Source: a virus | IMG/VR virus record: IMGVR_UViG_3300037193_002711 | Location: 1-31,024 of that record | DNA length: 31,024 nucleotides | Reading direction: 5' to 3' (one strand) | Shown here: positions 1 to 6,887 of the stretch, in pieces | How the letters are laid out: the number at the start of each line of letters is the position of its first letter | Position numbering within the stretch: position 1 is the stretch's first letter | The notes under the pieces: generated by a model | Database searches by the model: none | What the model was told of the DNA's origin: nothing | What the model saw: the letters and a program-made list of their open reading frames with translations, nothing else | Program-made: the position numbers and the translations under genes

Positions 1-2
1 CC

Positions 3-749
3 ACCATCCTCGACCGCCTGCCGCCCGCCGTTGTGCAGCACAAGGCCCATCCCGGTCGCAGCGACCGCTACGTCCACATCAACACCCGCGACATCATCGC
101 CACGCTGGCCAAGGAAGGCTTCAGCGTGCAGCAGGTGCAGGTCACCAAGAGCAAGGCCGCTGACCCGCTCTACGCCCGGCACCAAGTCGAGCTCCGCCGC
201 AACGACCTGAAGCCCCAGCACGGCGCCGTGCCGCGCTTCCTGTTCACCAACAGCCACGACGGCAGCAGCTCGGCGACCTTCATGCTCGGCGCGTTCGTCT
301 ACGCCTGCACCAATGGCCTCGTGGTCGGCGACATGTACGCCAAGGAGCGCGTGCGCCACGCAGGCGACGCTGCGGCGGACCTGATCCACCGGGTGCGCAA
401 GCTCGCGGCCGAAACGCAGCCCCTGTTCAACACCATCGAGCGCTGGAAGCGCAAGGAGCTGACCGCAGCCCAGACCCGCAAGTTCACCGAGCTGGCCTCC
501 GTGCTGCGCTGGGGCGACCCGCACCGCTTCCCCCAGGAAGAGATCCTGAAGGTCCGCCGCGCCGAGGACGACAACGGGTCGCTCTGGTCGGTGTTCAACC
601 GCGTGCAGGAAAGCGGCATGCGTGGCGGCATCGTCGGGCTCAGCCGCAGCGGTCGGCGAGCGACGAGCCTCCCCCTGAGCGACATCGTCAACAGCAACGA
701 GTTCAACGGCAAGCTCTGGCGCCTCGCCGAAGAGTTCGCTGCGCTCTGA
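3..749 (+). CDS. DUF932 family phage protein (5' partial)
   Basis: The reading frame is open from the window edge, so the true start lies upstream. An internal GTG at 33 is an artefact of the truncation. The visible 248 residues carry the pattern typical of DUF932 proteins: a segment with HQVELRR, then FTNSHDGSSSATF and a hydrophobic stretch ending CTNGLVVGD. DUF932 proteins are common in phages and plasmids, usually near replication genes, and have no settled biochemical role. It is the first visible gene of the rightward arm and is followed directly by a perfect 8-bp hairpin. Family assignment is fairly secure; function is not known. Confidence 0.75.
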   Translation, partial: TILDRLPPAVVQHKAHPGRSDRYVHINTRDIIATLAKEGFSVQQVQVTKSKAADPLYARHQVELRRNDLKPQHGAVPRFLFTNSHDGSSSATFMLGAFVYACTNGLVVGDMYAKERVRHAGDAAADLIHRVRKLAAETQPLFNTIERWKRKELTAAQTRKFTELASVLRWGDPHRFPQEEILKVRRAEDDNGSLWSVFNRVQESGMRGGIVGLSRSGRRATSLPLSDIVNSNEFNGKLWRLAEEFAAL

Positions 750-759
750 TCCCAGCCTG

Positions 760-780
760 AAGCGCTCGTCGGAGCGCTTT
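760..780 (+). terminator. Intergenic hairpin after the DUF932 gene
   Basis: A perfect 8-bp stem (760-767 with 772-779) closes a GTCG tetraloop 11 bases after the stop codon. Only one T pair follows, so it is not a classical intrinsic terminator. It may be a weak terminator, an mRNA 3' end stabiliser or a processing site. Similar hairpins recur in this arm. Confidence 0.5.
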
Positions 781-823
781 GGGGTGTCGATCCGGCACCG
801 ACAACTCAGAAAGGATAACCACA

Positions 824-1174
824 ATGGCTTCCGTGACATCAACGCTGCTGATGACCCCGCAGTTCCGCTGGGCCGCTCAGCCCCAATGCCTGATCACCGG
901 CTGCGGTCTGTACCAGCCCAACGAGGACCGCATCGTGCACGGAGACTTGCACCTGGTCGGACGCTGCTACGTGTTCAATGGCGTCTACCACAAGGACGGC
1001 CCGTACTGGTTCACGCTGTCCCAGGACGAGCTCGCCGGCAAGCGCTACATCAGCGTTGACTCGAATCTCGTGCTCGAAAAGCGCGCCATGTTTGTCTTCG
1101 ACATCGAGGCGGGCGAGCTGAGCGAAGCCGCCAAAGACTACCTGCTGCACGCAACTCCGTTCAAGAAATCATGA
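824..1174 (+). CDS. Hypothetical protein, 116 aa
   Basis: The start is the ATG at 824, preceded by the leader CTCAGAAAGGATAACC (805-820) with AAAGGA as the ribosome-binding core; the same leader precedes several other genes here. An earlier in-frame start at 779 lies inside the intergenic hairpin and is less likely. The product is acidic and soluble, with no signal peptide or membrane segment, and no family was recognised. Its 3' end overlaps the next start by 4 bases (ATGA), so the two genes are probably translationally coupled. Confidence 0.7.
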   Translation: MASVTSTLLMTPQFRWAAQPQCLITGCGLYQPNEDRIVHGDLHLVGRCYVFNGVYHKDGPYWFTLSQDELAGKRYISVDSNLVLEKRAMFVFDIEAGELSEAAKDYLLHATPFKKS

Positions 1175-1455
1175 TCATCCTCATCCTCAAGAGCATCCTC
1201 ATCGTCCTGGTGCTGGCCGACGTTGCCACATCGCTGTTCGCGTTCAAGCTCGGCCTGATCGAGCGCAACCCCGTGCTGCGCTGGATGGTCACCCGGCTCG
1301 GAGCGCTGCCGGCCATGGTCATCACCCACGGCATCGTCGTCGCGTGCGTCGCCTACTTCGAGCTGGGCTACCTGAGCGTTGGCGGCCTGATCGCGCTCTA
1401 CCTGTACGTGGTGCTGAACAACCTTCAGCAGATCGACAAGTTTGTGAGCGAATGA
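1171..1455 (+). CDS. Small membrane protein, DUF5658-like
   Basis: A 94-residue protein with three predicted membrane segments: about residues 1-24, 45-65 and 69-87. The stretch after the first segment (ADVATSLFAFKLGLIERNP) matches the pattern of DUF5658 membrane proteins, where an Asp/Thr pair in the helix is followed by a Gly and a Glu-x-Asn-Pro turn. The role of that family is unknown. ATGA overlaps on both sides place it inside a translationally coupled group of small genes (824-1944). Possible roles include altering the host membrane or superinfection exclusion, but that is speculation. Confidence 0.6.
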   Translation: MIILILKSILIVLVLADVATSLFAFKLGLIERNPVLRWMVTRLGALPAMVITHGIVVACVAYFELGYLSVGGLIALYLYVVLNNLQQIDKFVSE

Positions 1456-1619
1456 TGCGCCTCGCCCTGCGCCTGTTGCGGCTGCTGCCGCATCCAATCG
1501 AGGCCGCGCAGCTGTACTTCGCGCGGGCGACGCTTCACCCGGCTCACCACGCCATCCCGGAGGTCATCCTCCGCCTTCATGAACTGGAGCAACCAATCCA
1601 TGGAAGAACAATCCGTTGA
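1452..1619 (+). CDS. Hypothetical small protein, 55 aa
   Basis: The ATG overlaps the stop of the membrane protein gene (ATGA at 1452-1455); a second ATG follows at once. The product is basic at the N-terminus (Arg/Leu-rich, perhaps an amphipathic helix) and has no recognised domain. There is no strong Shine-Dalgarno sequence of its own, so translation would depend on coupling to the upstream gene. It overlaps the next gene by 20 bases. Support is positional: it fills the space exactly between two better genes. Confidence 0.45.
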   Translation: MMRLALRLLRLLPHPIEAAQLYFARATLHPAHHAIPEVILRLHELEQPIHGRTIR

Positions 1620-1944
1620 GCTCGACGCGGTGATGCGCCGCGTGCAGAAGCTCCTGGCGATCGCGCAGGACAACGAGGTGCGCGCGCTGCGCTTCCCGGT
1701 GCTGTTTTCGCCGAACGAGAGCGAGGCGCTGCTGGAGCACAAGGCTGGCAACGCGCTGGTGGTGGCCAAGAAGGACGCGCTGGAGGAAGCCTTCGGCAAG
1801 TTCAAGTACGGCGAGAGCAAGGCGTACGAGCCGCACAACGAGCGGGCGTTCGTGGAGGGCATCCGCAAGGCGCGGGAAGTGGACCTGAACCGACGCGGCC
1901 TGGGCAACGATCAGCCCGGCGCCGGGCCGTTGCTGCTGGGGTAA
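1600..1944 (+). CDS. Hypothetical protein, weakly DUF2786-like N-terminus
   Basis: The ATG at 1600 is preferred because GGAG sits about 11 bases upstream; an in-frame ATG at 1579 is also possible and would add seven residues. The 114-residue product starts with a helix reading VMRRVQKLLAIAQD, similar to the opening of DUF2786 proteins, but the rest does not follow that family well. The C-terminus is Gly/Pro-rich. The stop codon runs directly into a 55-bp promoter-like repeat, so this is the last gene of the 824-1944 group. Confidence 0.6.
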   Translation: MEEQSVELDAVMRRVQKLLAIAQDNEVRALRFPVLFSPNESEALLEHKAGNALVVAKKDALEEAFGKFKYGESKAYEPHNERAFVEGIRKAREVDLNRRGLGNDQPGAGPLLLG

Positions 1945-1996
1945 TTCCCCTGAATGTTGGAGGGGCTTTGCGTTATGTTGAAACTGGAACATAATC
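1941..1996 (+). promoter_or_regulatory. Promoter/operator repeat, copy A
   Basis: This 55-bp block recurs at 15871-15925 with 46 of 55 bases identical by hand alignment. It contains a CCCCT/AGGGG inverted repeat (1947-1951, 1961-1965), then TTGCGT (1968-1973), 16 bases, and CATAAT (1990-1995), readable as -35 and -10 elements. In this copy TTATGTT (1973-1979) and AACATAA (1988-1994) form a 7-bp inverted repeat overlapping the promoter, as an operator would. The downstream gene starts at 2022 with AAAGGA ahead of it. Confidence 0.6.
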
Positions 1997-2021
1997 GGCT
2001 CCTCAACAGAAAGGAACTGAA

Positions 2022-2249
2022 ATGACCGAATCGACCTCCTCCATCATCTCCCGCAACGTGGTCAAGAACCAAGCCAATGAAGATGTCGTCGTCTGCATTC
2101 GTCGCTGGACCAAGGACGACGCTACGTACTTTGACGTGTTCGTGAACGGCGGCTTCCTCAGCGACGGCACCGATCTGTACACAGCCAGCACCATCGGCGA
2201 CGCTTTTCGCGCGGCGGCTGAAGAAGCAGAGCGCGCGCATCGCAGCTGA
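2022..2249 (+). CDS. Hypothetical protein, 75 aa
   Basis: It starts at ATG 2022 after CAACAGAAAGGA. It is the first gene behind promoter-like copy A, so it may be expressed separately from the upstream group. The sequence suggests a small alpha/beta fold: a central strand-rich part (DVVVCIRRWTKDDATYFDVFVN) and a C-terminal amphipathic helix rich in Ala/Glu. No family was recognised. Confidence 0.65.
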   Translation: MTESTSSIISRNVVKNQANEDVVVCIRRWTKDDATYFDVFVNGGFLSDGTDLYTASTIGDAFRAAAEEAERAHRS

Positions 2250-2303
2250 GCCCAGCGCAGATTGACCAACAGCAAAGCGCAGATCAACAGTTAAGCCGGC
2301 AAC

Positions 2304-2335
2304 GAGCGAGCCCCGGCAGAATTCAAGGCTCGCTC
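2304..2335 (+). terminator. Intergenic hairpin (9-bp stem)
   Basis: GAGCGAGCC (2304-2312) pairs perfectly with GGCTCGCTC (2327-2335) around a 14-base loop. No T-tract follows, so a weak terminator or mRNA-processing/stability role is as likely. The following gene has the leader CTCTGAAAGGATAACC. Confidence 0.5.
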
Positions 2336-2361
2336 ACACTCTCACCTCTGAAAGGATAACC

Positions 2362-2661
2362 ATGAGCACCAAGCCCTCCGCCAATCCCGGCAAGCGCAAG
2401 AAGGAAGAAGCGCCCCGCTCGCGCGCCGAGGCCATCCAGGCCTCCTGGCAAGACAAGAGCGTGGCCGCTGCCCGCGCCGTCAAGAACAAGGTGAAGGTCG
2501 GCGGCACCGAGTACAACTCGGTGGCCGACGCCTTCCGCCAGCTGCGCCTGCCGATGTCGCAGCACATCAAGTTCCGCATGGAGCTGAAGGCCAGCGCGAG
2601 CGGCCGCAAAACCTTCGAGAACGAGAAGGGCGAGAAGTTCAGCTTCACTCTGGTGAAGTGA
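2362..2661 (+). CDS. Hypothetical basic protein with NUMOD-like segment
   Basis: A 99-residue Lys/Arg-rich protein with start ATG 2362, directly after AAAGGATAACC. The N-terminal third is disordered-looking and basic. Residues of about 45-80 (VGGTEYNSVADAFRQLRLP) resemble the small helix-turn-helix modules (NUMOD type) attached to homing nucleases, where a short strand is followed by Ser-x-x-x-Ala and a second helix. No nuclease domain is present. A DNA-binding role is a reasonable inference but unproven. It is flanked by perfect hairpins on both sides, so it looks like a single-gene unit. Confidence 0.6.
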   Translation: MSTKPSANPGKRKKEEAPRSRAEAIQASWQDKSVAAARAVKNKVKVGGTEYNSVADAFRQLRLPMSQHIKFRMELKASASGRKTFENEKGEKFSFTLVK

Positions 2662-2675
2662 TCCGCTCGCCCACA

Positions 2676-2703
2676 GCGGCCTCGGCGTAAAACCCGAGGC
2701 CGC
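2676..2703 (+). terminator. Intergenic hairpin (10-bp stem)
   Basis: GCGGCCTCGG (2676-2685) pairs perfectly with CCGAGGCCGC (2694-2703) around an 8-base loop, CGTAAAAC. No T-tract follows. It lies 14 bases after the stop of the preceding gene and is one of the strongest hairpins in the arm. Confidence 0.55.
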
Positions 2704-2749
2704 AGCGCATCAAGAATCAACAACGAACTCAGAACGGACGAACTGCAAA

Positions 2750-3403
2750 ATGGCAACACTCATCACCTCCGTGGCCGCGATCGCGACTGCCGAGACCGGC
2801 GACCTGGTCTTCACCTACAACCAGCTTACCGGGAAGAGCATCAAGAAGTTTGAGACACGCGCCATCGGCGAGCGGCGTGTCGAGATGGCCATCCTGGCCG
2901 CCAAGGACGCCGACGGCAAGACCGGCATTCCCAAGGGCGCTGAGCCCCAACCCAAGACCCGCGAACAGATCGAAGAGAAGGCCGCAGCGCGCGGCATCGA
3001 GCCTCCTCCGGCGCTGGACGCCGAGCCTGTGTTCGAGCCGGGCACCCTGGCCTACGAACTGAACAAGGCCGCCAAGGCAGCAAAACCCATCCAGGAGCGC
3101 CCGAAGAAGGCCGCTGGTGACGGCGCCTCAGCCGCCAAGAAGGCGCCACTCCACGCCGTCGTAGCCACGTTCACCGGCACCAGCAAGCCCCAGGCCGGAT
3201 CCACGCGCAACGCAGTCCTGATCCGCATCCAGAGCATGGCCCGCTCTGCGGCAACCATCGAGGCGCTGGACAAGCACTTCGAGCAGAGCACCAAGGGCTA
3301 CATCCAGAAGCTCATCGAGAAAGGCCACCTGCGCCCGGTCACGCCGGAAGAGTACGCGCAGCTGCCCGATCCCCACCCCTCCAAGCCGAGCACGGCACAA
3401 TAG
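2750..3403 (+). CDS. Hypothetical two-domain protein, possible DNA-binding
   Basis: A 217-residue protein. The N-terminal part (about 18-50) reads like a segment seen in other phage and plasmid proteins (TYN-x-LTGK-x-I-x-x-F followed by ERRV); its role is not known to me. Residues 65-150 form an Ala/Pro/Lys-rich linker. The C-terminal part (about 151-205) looks like a winged-helix or similar helical DNA-binding domain, with the stretch YIQKLIEKGHLRPVTPEEY as a likely recognition-helix and wing region. A strong intrinsic terminator follows, so it ends a transcription unit. A transcriptional regulator is possible. Confidence 0.6.
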   Translation: MATLITSVAAIATAETGDLVFTYNQLTGKSIKKFETRAIGERRVEMAILAAKDADGKTGIPKGAEPQPKTREQIEEKAAARGIEPPPALDAEPVFEPGTLAYELNKAAKAAKPIQERPKKAAGDGASAAKKAPLHAVVATFTGTSKPQAGSTRNAVLIRIQSMARSAATIEALDKHFEQSTKGYIQKLIEKGHLRPVTPEEYAQLPDPHPSKPSTAQ

Positions 3404-3439
3404 CGTTGCGGCGCGAGCCGTAACACGACCCTCCATTTC

Positions 3440-3466
3440 GCCCCGGCTAGCCCCGGGGCTTTTCTT
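3440..3466 (+). terminator. Intrinsic (Rho-independent) terminator
   Basis: GCCCCGG (3440-3446) pairs with CCGGGGC (3453-3459) around a 6-base loop, followed by TTTTCTT. This is the only hairpin in the rightward arm with a proper T-tract. It separates the small early genes from the metabolic cassette. Confidence 0.8.
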
Positions 3467-3485
3467 CACCTATTGAGGAGTGAAC

Positions 3486-4406
3486 ATGCATTCACCCGCC
3501 CTGATCGTGGGCGCTGGGCTCGCGGGGCTCATCGCCGCACACGCTTGGCCGCAGGCGTCTGTCGCAGAGGCTCAGCCCGAGCCGCGTGCATCCCATCGCG
3601 CTTTGTTGCGCTTCCGCTCCGACGCAGTCGCGCGGCTCGTCGGAGTCGAGTTCAAGCGCGTGAAGGTGCACAAGGGCATCTTCCTGCACGGCAAGTTCCA
3701 CGGGCCGGACATCCAGCTGGCCAACTTGTACGCGCGCAAGGTGACCGGCTCGTTGCTCGGCGATCGCAGCATCTGGAACATCGCCCCGGTGGAGCGCTTT
3801 GTTGCGCCGGACACGCTGTACGAGCAGCTGGTGGACAACGTCGGCGCCCGCATCATGTGGGACACCAACGCGCAATTCTTCACCGAGGGCGCTCCCGCCC
3901 CCATCATCAGCACCGCCCCGTTGACCGAGACGCTCCACGCGCTGGGCGTCACCACCGACCAGCGGTTCACGCGCAAGCCGATCCTGGTGCAGCGCATGAA
4001 GGTGCGCAATGCGGATGTCTACCAGACCGTCTACTTCCCGGACCCGGACACGCAGCTGTACCGCGCCTCCATGACCGGCGACACGCTGATCTGCGAGTTT
4101 GCCGGCATGCACGAGCCTCCACGCGGCGACAGCTGGGGCGAGCAGGTGCACGCGGCCTTCGGCGTCGAGTGGGATGACGTTACGCCGCTGGAGCGCGTCG
4201 AGCAGCGCTACGGCAAGATCGCGCCGATCGACGACGCCGCGCGCCGGGCGCTCCTGTTCAAGCTGACGCACGAGCACGGCGTCTACTCGCTCGGCAGGTT
4301 CGCAACGTGGCGCAACATTTTGCTGGACGACGTTGTCAACGACATCGACGTGATCAAGCGCCTGCTGCGCACCGCAGACAGTTACGCTCTGCGTCACAGC
4401 GCCTGA
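3486..4406 (+). CDS. FAD/NAD(P)-binding flavoprotein, amine oxidase/UGM-like fold
   Basis: The start is ATG 3486, five bases after GAGGAG; an in-frame GTG at 3480 lies inside that ribosome-binding site. The 306-residue product opens with a strand and the dinucleotide-binding motif GAGLAG (residues 9-14), typical of FAD-dependent oxidoreductases. Near the C-terminus, YSLGRFATWRN followed by acidic residues resembles the closing FAD-contact region of UDP-galactopyranose mutase-like and protoporphyrinogen oxidase-like flavoproteins. It is shorter than most amine oxidases. Substrate is unknown. It heads the metabolic cassette but is separated from thyX by a hairpin, so it may be expressed on its own. 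The Rossmann-like fold is secure; the subfamily is a guess. Confidence 0.65.
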   Translation: MHSPALIVGAGLAGLIAAHAWPQASVAEAQPEPRASHRALLRFRSDAVARLVGVEFKRVKVHKGIFLHGKFHGPDIQLANLYARKVTGSLLGDRSIWNIAPVERFVAPDTLYEQLVDNVGARIMWDTNAQFFTEGAPAPIISTAPLTETLHALGVTTDQRFTRKPILVQRMKVRNADVYQTVYFPDPDTQLYRASMTGDTLICEFAGMHEPPRGDSWGEQVHAAFGVEWDDVTPLERVEQRYGKIAPIDDAARRALLFKLTHEHGVYSLGRFATWRNILLDDVVNDIDVIKRLLRTADSYALRHSA

Positions 4407-4417
4407 ACCCGCATCCC

Positions 4418-4450
4418 GCCCGCACACGCTCTGCTCGGGGCTGTGCGGGC
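4418..4450 (+). terminator. Intergenic hairpin (9-bp stem)
   Basis: GCCCGCACA (4418-4426) pairs perfectly with TGTGCGGGC (4442-4450) around a 15-base loop. The next bases are ACAATC, also found after the hairpin at 14137-14158. There is no T-tract. Confidence 0.5.
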
Positions 4451-4479
4451 ACAATCACGCTCTCAGAAAGGAAACGACG

Positions 4480-5214
4480 ATGAAAGTCACACTCATCAAT
4501 TGCACGCCGCTCGCGGTCGAGACGCTGCTGTTCACCAAGCAGACGCGCCTCAACATGACCGCCAACGCATTCGAGGACATCTGCCGCAAGGTGCAGGAGG
4601 ACCCGGAATGGGCGCACCAAGAGCTCGCCTACATGGCCGACACCATCCCGAGCAGCTGGGAGTTCGTCGACTACACCTTCATGGTCGAAGGCGTCAGCCG
4701 GGCGTACACGCATCAGCAGGTGCGCACCCGAGCGGCGAGCTACGCTCAGCAGACGTTGCGCGTCTTGGACGTCAGCGGCGGATTCGAGTACGTGTTCACC
4801 GATCGCAACAAGCAGGATGTATTCGCGACAGGCATCATCGTCGACGTTTGCAATCATGTGCGCGCTGCGTACGCAAAGCTGATCGAGATCGGCCAGCCGC
4901 CCGAGGACGCACGCGGCATCCTGCCAACCAACATCGCCACCAACATCGTTTGCAAGTTCAACCTTCGCACGATGGCGGACCTCGCCGCGTCGCGCACGGG
5001 CGGGCGGACGCAGGGCGAGTACCAGCGCGTGATCAACGCCATGATCGACGAGGTGCTCAAGGTGCATCCGTGGGCGGACAAGTTTCTGTTCCAGCAGCGC
5101 CGCGACTACTTCGAGGAACTGGAGCAGGCCATCAAGGCCGAGTGGCCGGACGACTTGCTCAAGCGCGGCAAGTTCCTCAAGCTGGTCGACAAGATGCGCA
5201 AGGAGCGGAAATGA
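4480..5214 (+). CDS. thyX: ThyX-like flavin-dependent thymidylate synthase
   Basis: ThyX converts dUMP to dTMP with methylenetetrahydrofolate, FAD and NADPH. The 244-residue product has the ThyX layout: SRAYTHQQVRTRAASYAQQT (residues 73-92) corresponds to the family signature RHRxxSxNExSxR, and PPEDARGILP followed by an Asn-Leu-Arg helix (about 140-165) matches the second conserved block around the active site. The signature reads RTR rather than RHR, so the middle His is replaced by Thr, while the Ser (S87) is kept. The start is ATG 4480 after CTCAGAAAGGA. The stop overlaps the next start (ATGA). It would supply thymidylate for phage DNA synthesis; a modified-base product is an alternative. 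Confidence 0.85.
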   Translation: MKVTLINCTPLAVETLLFTKQTRLNMTANAFEDICRKVQEDPEWAHQELAYMADTIPSSWEFVDYTFMVEGVSRAYTHQQVRTRAASYAQQTLRVLDVSGGFEYVFTDRNKQDVFATGIIVDVCNHVRAAYAKLIEIGQPPEDARGILPTNIATNIVCKFNLRTMADLAASRTGGRTQGEYQRVINAMIDEVLKVHPWADKFLFQQRRDYFEELEQAIKAEWPDDLLKRGKFLKLVDKMRKERK

Positions 5215-5690
5215 ACGTCGCACTGTGGGACCTCGACAACTGCTTGGCGGACGACGGCTGGCGCATCCCGTTCGTCGACTGGACCAAGTCCGATCCGAAC
5301 AAGCGCTACGACCCCTACCACATCCGCTGCGGCAACGACGAGCCGGGCAACTGGAGTATGTTCGCAGCAGTCAGCAAGATGGCGCAGCCGATCTTCACGA
5401 CTGCTCGCCCCGAGAGCGTGCGCTTCACGACCAAGCTGTGGATCGGTCGCAAGCTGCACTGCCCCGTGGACTTTTCAACGCTGCTCATGCGGCCGAGCGA
5501 CAGCCATCTTCCTTCCGCGCAACTGAAGCGCGCAATGGCGGAGCGCGTTCTGGCGCACGGGCACAACGTCGTTGCGGCGTTCGACGACCGACTGGATGTG
5601 GTCGAGATGTACCGGTCGCTGGGCATCCCCGCTGCTCAGCTTTGGATCCACAACGTGTGCGCGATGACCCCACCCAACGAAAGGAAGTGA
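5211..5690 (+). CDS. HAD-superfamily phosphatase
   Basis: A 159-residue protein coupled to thyX by an ATGA overlap. It has the HAD catalytic pattern: motif I DLDNCLAD (D7 nucleophile, D9 acid/base), motif II Thr in FTTARPES (T63/T64), a motif III Lys candidate in the SAQLK helix (K105) and motif IV AFDDR (D125, D126). The layout is close to the phosphatase domains of phage polynucleotide kinases and small nucleotidases. Position beside thyX suggests a nucleotide substrate such as a dNMP or a 3'-phosphate end; that is an inference. There is no kinase P-loop, so it is not a fused kinase-phosphatase. Confidence 0.75.
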   Translation: MNVALWDLDNCLADDGWRIPFVDWTKSDPNKRYDPYHIRCGNDEPGNWSMFAAVSKMAQPIFTTARPESVRFTTKLWIGRKLHCPVDFSTLLMRPSDSHLPSAQLKRAMAERVLAHGHNVVAAFDDRLDVVEMYRSLGIPAAQLWIHNVCAMTPPNERK

Positions 5691-5691
5691 A

Positions 5692-6189
5692 ATGAACGCC
5701 AATATGTTTAACTACGGCGACCGCAAAGAGCTCTCGCTGGACTCCGGCGAGGCCCACGCCGAGCCGATGCCCCTGGCGCCGCCGACACGCGGCGAGCAAT
5801 GGGTTACGACCCAAGAGGTCTTTAAGCCCCTAGCCGTCCAAGGCTTTCCGGCGCAGGCGCCAGCGCCCGAGTACATCAAGGTTGCGGCGATCGTCGACAC
5901 CAGCGCTGCGGCGATTCTCGACAAGATGGCGCATACCTACCGGGAGCGCAACGCGGTCTACGGCAGCAACTACAAGATGGTCGCGCCGCTGGTGAAGGTT
6001 CTGTTTCCCAACGGCGTGCCGCCCGAGCTGGTGACCACCCACCAGTGGCACCTCTTCGAGCTGATGCTGGTGAAGCTGAGCCGCTTCGCCATCAGCAATC
6101 TCACCCACCAAGACAGCATTCACGACACAGGCGTCTACGCTGCCATGGTGGAAGCCATCATCATCAACAAGGAGAACGAAAGTGTATAA
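5692..6189 (+). CDS. DUF6378-like phage protein
   Basis: The start at ATG 5692 lies one base after the previous stop, with GAAAGGAAGTGA as ribosome-binding region. The first 60 of 165 residues look disordered and Pro-rich. The rest (about 65-160) follows the pattern of DUF6378: a helix with YRERNAVYGSNY, a central helix pair ending in LMLVKLSRFA, then a HQDSIHDTGVYAAM segment. This all-helical family is common in phages and resembles MazG-type folds, so a link to nucleotide metabolism is plausible. No catalytic evidence is seen here. Confidence 0.65.
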   Translation: MNANMFNYGDRKELSLDSGEAHAEPMPLAPPTRGEQWVTTQEVFKPLAVQGFPAQAPAPEYIKVAAIVDTSAAAILDKMAHTYRERNAVYGSNYKMVAPLVKVLFPNGVPPELVTTHQWHLFELMLVKLSRFAISNLTHQDSIHDTGVYAAMVEAIIINKENESV

Positions 6190-6883
6190 GAGCGTAGCCA
6201 TGGTGACCGGGGCTTGCCACGGCCTCGGCGCGGCGATCTGCGATGCGCTGGTCATGGACGGCCACGTGGTCATCCCATTCGACAGTCGCTTCGGGCACGA
6301 TGTGCGCGATCCGCAGGGTACGTGGCGGCGGGAGGAATTGCCGGAGGAGCTGCCGGATGTGGACATCCTCGTCAACTGCGCCGGCATCAACCGCACCGCG
6401 TGGCTGCAGGACCTCGAAGAGCAGACCTGGGACGAGGTCATGGACACCAACGCCAAGGGCATCTTCAAGATGACACAATGGTTGCTGCCCTCGCTCATCG
6501 GCCGACGCGGCACCGTCCTGAACATCGTCAGCAACGCGTCGCACATGCCGATGACGTGCTCTGCGGCGTACAACGCCAGCAAGGGTGCCGCGCACATCCT
6601 CACGTTGCAGATGGCGCGTGAGCTCACCAAGAAGCACGACATCACCGTGTTCGGCATCAGCCCAAACAAGCTGGCCGGCACCAAGATGAGCCGTGACATC
6701 GAGGCGCAGGTCGTCCGCGATCGCGGGTGGACGCCTGAGTTCGCGCGCCAGTACCAACTCAACGCGCTGCTCACGGGTGAGGAGACCGACCCGAAACAAC
6801 TGGCCGACTTTGTGCGCTACCTGCTGCAGTCCAAGGCGCATCACAAGTTTCTTTCTGGCTGCATCCTTCCCTACGGAGCGTAA
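6182..6883 (+). CDS. Short-chain dehydrogenase/reductase (SDR)
   Basis: A 233-residue classical SDR. It starts at GTG 6182, with AAGGAG upstream, and overlaps the previous gene by 8 bases. The NAD(P)-binding motif TGACHGLG is at residues 9-16, NCAG at 65-68, and the full catalytic tetrad is visible: N90, S117, Y130 and K134 (YNASK). The Ser lies 13 residues before the Tyr, as in active enzymes. SDRs reduce or oxidise alcohol/carbonyl groups with NAD(P)(H); the substrate cannot be read from sequence. An intact SDR is uncommon in a phage. Its place between nucleotide-related genes suggests a role in sugar, pterin or modified-nucleotide chemistry. Confidence 0.9.
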   Translation: MYKSVAMVTGACHGLGAAICDALVMDGHVVIPFDSRFGHDVRDPQGTWRREELPEELPDVDILVNCAGINRTAWLQDLEEQTWDEVMDTNAKGIFKMTQWLLPSLIGRRGTVLNIVSNASHMPMTCSAAYNASKGAAHILTLQMARELTKKHDITVFGISPNKLAGTKMSRDIEAQVVRDRGWTPEFARQYQLNALLTGEETDPKQLADFVRYLLQSKAHHKFLSGCILPYGA

Positions 6884-6887
6884 TAAC

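Noticed and set aside
3395-3403. GGCACAAT motif shared with 4449-4455 and 14157-14163 as a possible -10 element
   Set aside because: No consistent -35 element lies at a suitable distance and this copy is inside coding sequence; the sharing may be chance.
3492-4454. A 320-codon open frame on the minus strand
   Set aside because: It mirrors the flavoprotein gene, which has a clear FAD motif and a good ribosome-binding site.
5830-6774. A 314-codon open frame on the minus strand
   Set aside because: It runs opposite the DUF6378-like and SDR genes; the SDR tetrad on the plus strand decides the coding strand.
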